5,987 nucleotides of DNA, from assembly GCA_030594925.1 (NCBI GenBank), contig JAUVEG010000091.1, positions 1 through 5,987 on the forward strand, in the 5' to 3' direction. Source of the stretch: Gammaproteobacteria bacterium. Its GTDB lineage: Bacteria > Pseudomonadota > Gammaproteobacteria > Chromatiales > Chromatiaceae. Below are positions 5,917-5,987 of this stretch, piece after piece. Made by a program: the position numbers and the translations under genes. A model generated the notes under the pieces. It was not told the origin of the DNA, made no database searches, and was given only the letters and a program-made list of their open reading frames with translations. How positions within the stretch are numbered: the stretch's first letter is position 1; each line of letters opens with the position of its first letter.

Positions 5917-5987
5917 GTAACTATTCAGTACCTGCTAATTCGTCACTGTTTCCAGGTATATCTTCCGGAAAACGCCGTGAATACATC
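5917..5987. mobile_element. Second copy (partial, inverted) of the MITE-like element, upstream of kbp
   Basis: Begins with the same 12-bp terminal repeat, GTAACTATTCAG (5917-5928), and runs to the window edge. Against the reverse complement of 798-868 it aligns without gaps over all 71 bases, about 55 identical by hand count. The inner 30 bases, covering ATATCTTCC and CGTGAATACATC, differ at only two positions. It is therefore inverted relative to the first copy. The 8-mer just outside the end is AAAGTCCG (5909-5916); its expected duplicate would lie beyond the window. The divergence suggests an older or different subfamily member. Confidence 0.8.

Overview
This window looks like chromosomal DNA from a gammaproteobacterium. 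GroES/GroEL, L28/L33, GlnK/AmtB and the Kbp (YgaU) homologue all read closest to the Escherichia-type families as I know them. A perfect CIRCE operator upstream of groES and several families of short intergenic repeats point away from Enterobacterales, towards an environmental lineage, possibly a Chromatiales-like or sulfur-oxidiser-like group. That placement is inference; no 16S or other decisive marker is present.

Layout. Positions 1-1260 hold a minus-strand groES-groEL chaperonin operon, with groEL cut by the window edge. Its promoter carries a perfect CIRCE element (HrcA operator). A 171-bp miniature element with terminal inverted repeats and an 8-bp target duplication has inserted exactly at the groES stop codon, between the two genes. 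Positions 1305-1589 are non-coding and bounded by inverted copies of a CCACAGAT/ATCTGTGG-type repeat. Positions 1610-2185 are a complete minus-strand rpmB-rpmG (L28-L33) operon with promoter, leader hairpin and terminator. Positions 2226-3260 encode an ApbE-type flavin transferase lipoprotein, also on the minus strand. Divergent from it, 3298-5242 is a plus-strand glnK-amtB nitrogen-sensing and ammonium-transport operon with a candidate NtrC dyad, a strong sigma-54 promoter and a strong hairpin terminator. Convergent with amtB, 5420-5857 encodes a BON+LysM protein of the Kbp family. Between them lie a cruciform-type repeat and five CTGCCAA heptamers. The window ends inside a second copy of the miniature element, in opposite orientation, upstream of kbp.

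How the genes work together. GroES and GroEL form the folding chamber, apparently under HrcA repression with a possible sigma-32 overlap. L28 and L33 are 50S ribosomal proteins. GlnK senses 2-oxoglutarate, ATP/ADP and glutamine status (through uridylylation) and blocks AmtB when nitrogen is sufficient. ApbE flavinylates exported proteins and has no obvious functional link to its neighbours.

The protein-coding content is ordinary. The most interesting material is intergenic: the miniature element with a clear insertion footprint splitting groESL, its inverted relative at the right edge, and the repeat sitting between the NtrC-like dyad and the sigma-54 promoter.
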